Shown piece after piece: positions 5,228 to 6,934 of a stretch of DNA of 6,934 nucleotides (position 1 is the first letter of the stretch; each line of letters starts with the position of its first letter). Under the pieces are notes generated by a model that worked only from the letters and a program-made list of their open reading frames with translations, made no database searches and was not told where the DNA came from. The stretch is from NCBI GenBank assembly GCA_018399795.1, contig JAGYOC010000333.1, forward strand, positions 1 through 6,934, written 5' to 3'. The DNA comes from Dehalococcoidales bacterium. GTDB taxonomy: Bacteria; Chloroflexota; Dehalococcoidia; Dehalococcoidales; UBA5760. The position numbers and the translations under genes are program-made.

Positions 5228-6934
5228 ATGTCTCCAGATGCTATCATCATAAGGGGTGCCCGCGAACACAACCTGAAGAATATCGATGTCACCATACCAC
5301 GCGATAGACTGGTTGTTATCACCGGTGTCTCAGGATCAGGGAAAAGTTCGCTTGCCTTCGATACCATTTACGCCGAGGGACAGCGCAGATACGTGGAATC
5401 CTTGTCTGCTTATGCCCGGCAGTTTCTGGGACTAATGGAAAAACCGGATGTTGAATATATCGAGGGGCTCAGCCCAGCCGTTTCTATCGACCAGAAAGGA
5501 GTGAGCCGTAATCCCCGCTCCACAATGGGTACCATAACAGAAATCTACGATTACCTGCGGCTGCTCTTTGCCCGGGTTGGTCACCCCCACTGCCCACAAT
5601 GCGGCCGTGAAATCACGATACAAACGGTACAGCAGATTGTCGATGCGGTCAGCAATCTCCCCCGGGGCAGCCGTATCATCATTCTGGCCCCGCTGGTCAG
5701 AGACCGCAAGGGTGAATACCAGGCCGTGTTTGAGGACCTGCGCCGGAGCGGATACGTAAGAGTAAGAGTTGACGGAACCATCAAAGACCTTTCGGAACAG
5801 CCTGCGCTGGAAAAGAACAAAAAACACTCGATCGAAGCAGTGGTTGATCGGCTGGTAATCGGGCAGAGCGGCAGCCAGGAACGCATTACCGATTCCGTGG
5901 AGACAGCCCTCAAGCTGGGAGCAGGAGTAATTCTGGTATCAGTCGTGGATAGAGAGGAATTGCTTTTTTCCGAGCATTTCGCCTGCGTACATTGCGGCAT
6001 CAGTCTGGGAGAAATATCGCCAAGGACCTTCAGTTTCAATAGCCCGCACGGTGCCTGCCCCGATTGCAGCGGCCTGGGCTTCAAACAAGAAATGGATCCC
6101 GACCTTATCATCCCTAACAGAGATCTGTCCATCATCGATGGGGCTATCCGCCCCTTCCAAGGGGGATTCTGGTATCTGGAGAAACTCGGCAATCTCGGGC
6201 GCAGGCATGGTTTCTCCCTTGATAAGCCGGTTAGGAATCTGAGCAGGGAACACTTGCATCTTATACTCTACGGTGAAAAGGGACATATGATAAATCGCCG
6301 CAACCGATTCGGAAAATTGCGCAAGTACTTTACCAGCTACGAAGGAATAATTCCCAGGCTGGAAAGGTTATACCGGGATACGGAATCAGACAATTCCCGG
6401 CTATCACTGGAACGGTATATGGTTACCCGTGAATGCCCCACCTGTAAAGGAGGAAGACTTAAGCCGGAGTCACTGGCCATAACCATCGGAAACAAAAATA
6501 TCACCGAAATAGCCTCTCTATCCGTATCCCAGACACTGGAATGGGCAGCCGGGCTCAGCGAAGGCACATATCCCGCTCTCAACCGGCGGGAGCAGAAAAT
6601 AGCCTTTCAGATTATCAAGGAAATAAAATCACGGCTGTGTTTCCTGAAGGATGTGGGACTGGAATACCTCACGCTTAACCGCCCTTCGGCTACACTGAGC
6701 GGTGGCGAGGCACAGCGAATTCGCCTGGCGACCCAGATTGGCAGTGGTCTCATGGGGGTTCTCTATATTTGTGACGAACCCACGATAGGCCTTCACCCGG
6801 CCGACGACTACCGCCTCATCGAGACACTCAAGCGACTAAGAGACCTCGGCAATACCGTACTGGTCGTAGAGCATGATGAAGCCATGATGAGAGCCGCCGA
6901 CCATATTATCGATATGGGCCCCGGCGCCGGTGAA
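5228..6934 (+). CDS. uvrA: UvrABC excinuclease subunit A, 5' part only (runs off the window)
   Basis: The frame is open from the ATG at 5228 to the window end and gives 569 residues of an expected total near 940. UvrA is the damage-recognition ATPase of nucleotide excision repair; it works as a dimer and loads UvrB. Seen in order: the N-terminus [18 protein letters not shown]; first Walker [10 protein letters not shown] (33-41); [26 protein letters not shown]; the UvrB-interaction region; a CPQC pair at 122-125; the zinc module C253/C256 and C277/C280, at the spacing known from E. coli; the ABC signature [12 protein letters not shown] (490-501); Walker [14 protein letters not shown] (511-523); and the switch histidine in VVEHD (546-550). 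The second Walker A and the last zinc module would lie beyond the window. AGGA at 5217-5220, seven bases upstream, supports the start. I see no LexA-type box upstream. No defect is visible. Confidence 0.97.
   Translation, partial: MSPDAIIIRGAREHNLKNIDVTIPRDRLVVITGVSGSGKSSLAFDTIYAEGQRRYVESLSAYARQFLGLMEKPDVEYIEGLSPAVSIDQKGVSRNPRSTMGTITEIYDYLRLLFARVGHPHCPQCGREITIQTVQQIVDAVSNLPRGSRIIILAPLVRDRKGEYQAVFEDLRRSGYVRVRVDGTIKDLSEQPALEKNKKHSIEAVVDRLVIGQSGSQERITDSVETALKLGAGVILVSVVDREELLFSEHFACVHCGISLGEISPRTFSFNSPHGACPDCSGLGFKQEMDPDLIIPNRDLSIIDGAIRPFQGGFWYLEKLGNLGRRHGFSLDKPVRNLSREHLHLILYGEKGHMINRRNRFGKLRKYFTSYEGIIPRLERLYRDTESDNSRLSLERYMVTRECPTCKGGRLKPESLAITIGNKNITEIASLSVSQTLEWAAGLSEGTYPALNRREQKIAFQIIKEIKSRLCFLKDVGLEYLTLNRPSATLSGGEAQRIRLATQIGSGLMGVLYICDEPTIGLHPADDYRLIETLKRLRDLGNTVLVVEHDEAMMRAADHIIDMGPGAGE

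Noticed and set aside
5581..6192. A 203-codon open frame on the minus strand opposite uvrA
   Set aside because: The plus-strand frame is an intact, strongly conserved UvrA; the opposite frame has a Ser/Arg/Leu-rich texture typical of antisense reading and no recognisable domain.
1..6934. A hidden mobile element, CRISPR array, tRNA or defence island
   Set aside because: I saw no regularly spaced repeats, terminal inverted repeats with a transposase, cloverleaf sequence or defence-type domains; the window is housekeeping genes plus two small unknown membrane proteins.

Overview
The window is bacterial chromosomal DNA that starts inside the ribosomal protein operon rplK-rplA-rplJ-rplL and ends inside uvrA. 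The L1 and L10 sequences, the attenuated L10 leader and the gene order are plainly bacterial. The sequence style suggests a Chloroflexota member, perhaps Dehalococcoidia. That placement is a weak impression from protein texture, not a demonstrated fact. I see no mobile element, CRISPR array, tRNA, rRNA or sign of recent transfer.

Bases 1-2165 (+ strand) hold the ribosomal block: the 3' end of rplK, a complete rplA two bases later, a gap of about 190 bases carrying an L10-type autoregulatory leader with an intrinsic terminator (attenuator), then rplJ and rplL separated by one base. L11 and L1 bind 23S rRNA at the L11 and L1 stalk regions. L10 carries the L12 dimers that recruit translation factors. 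The L10 leader should set L10/L12 output apart from L11/L1. The L12 gene is unusual: about 56 extra residues, acidic then basic, precede the normal N-terminal domain.

Bases 2243-4320 hold three genes. A two-helix membrane protein of unknown function (+) meets a SemiSWEET-type sugar transporter (-) tail to tail, with their stop codons overlapping in a shared TTAA. The transporter lies 36 bases downstream of a complete yifB/comM-type AAA+ ATPase (-), so the two may be cotranscribed. The ATPase start is best set at the ATG at 4320, behind a clear ribosome binding site.

Bases 4321-4699 are an AT-rich divergent intergenic region with candidate promoters on both strands and no convincing gene. Next come a small multi-helix membrane protein without a visible Shine-Dalgarno sequence (4700-5053), a 174-base gap, and the first 569 codons of uvrA (nucleotide excision repair), which runs off the window.

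Most of the content is conserved housekeeping. The points worth a second look are the L12 N-terminal extension, a possible mutually exclusive pairing in the L10 leader, and an 11-base inverted repeat bracketing the start of the small membrane gene at 2243. I found no convincing new biological system.
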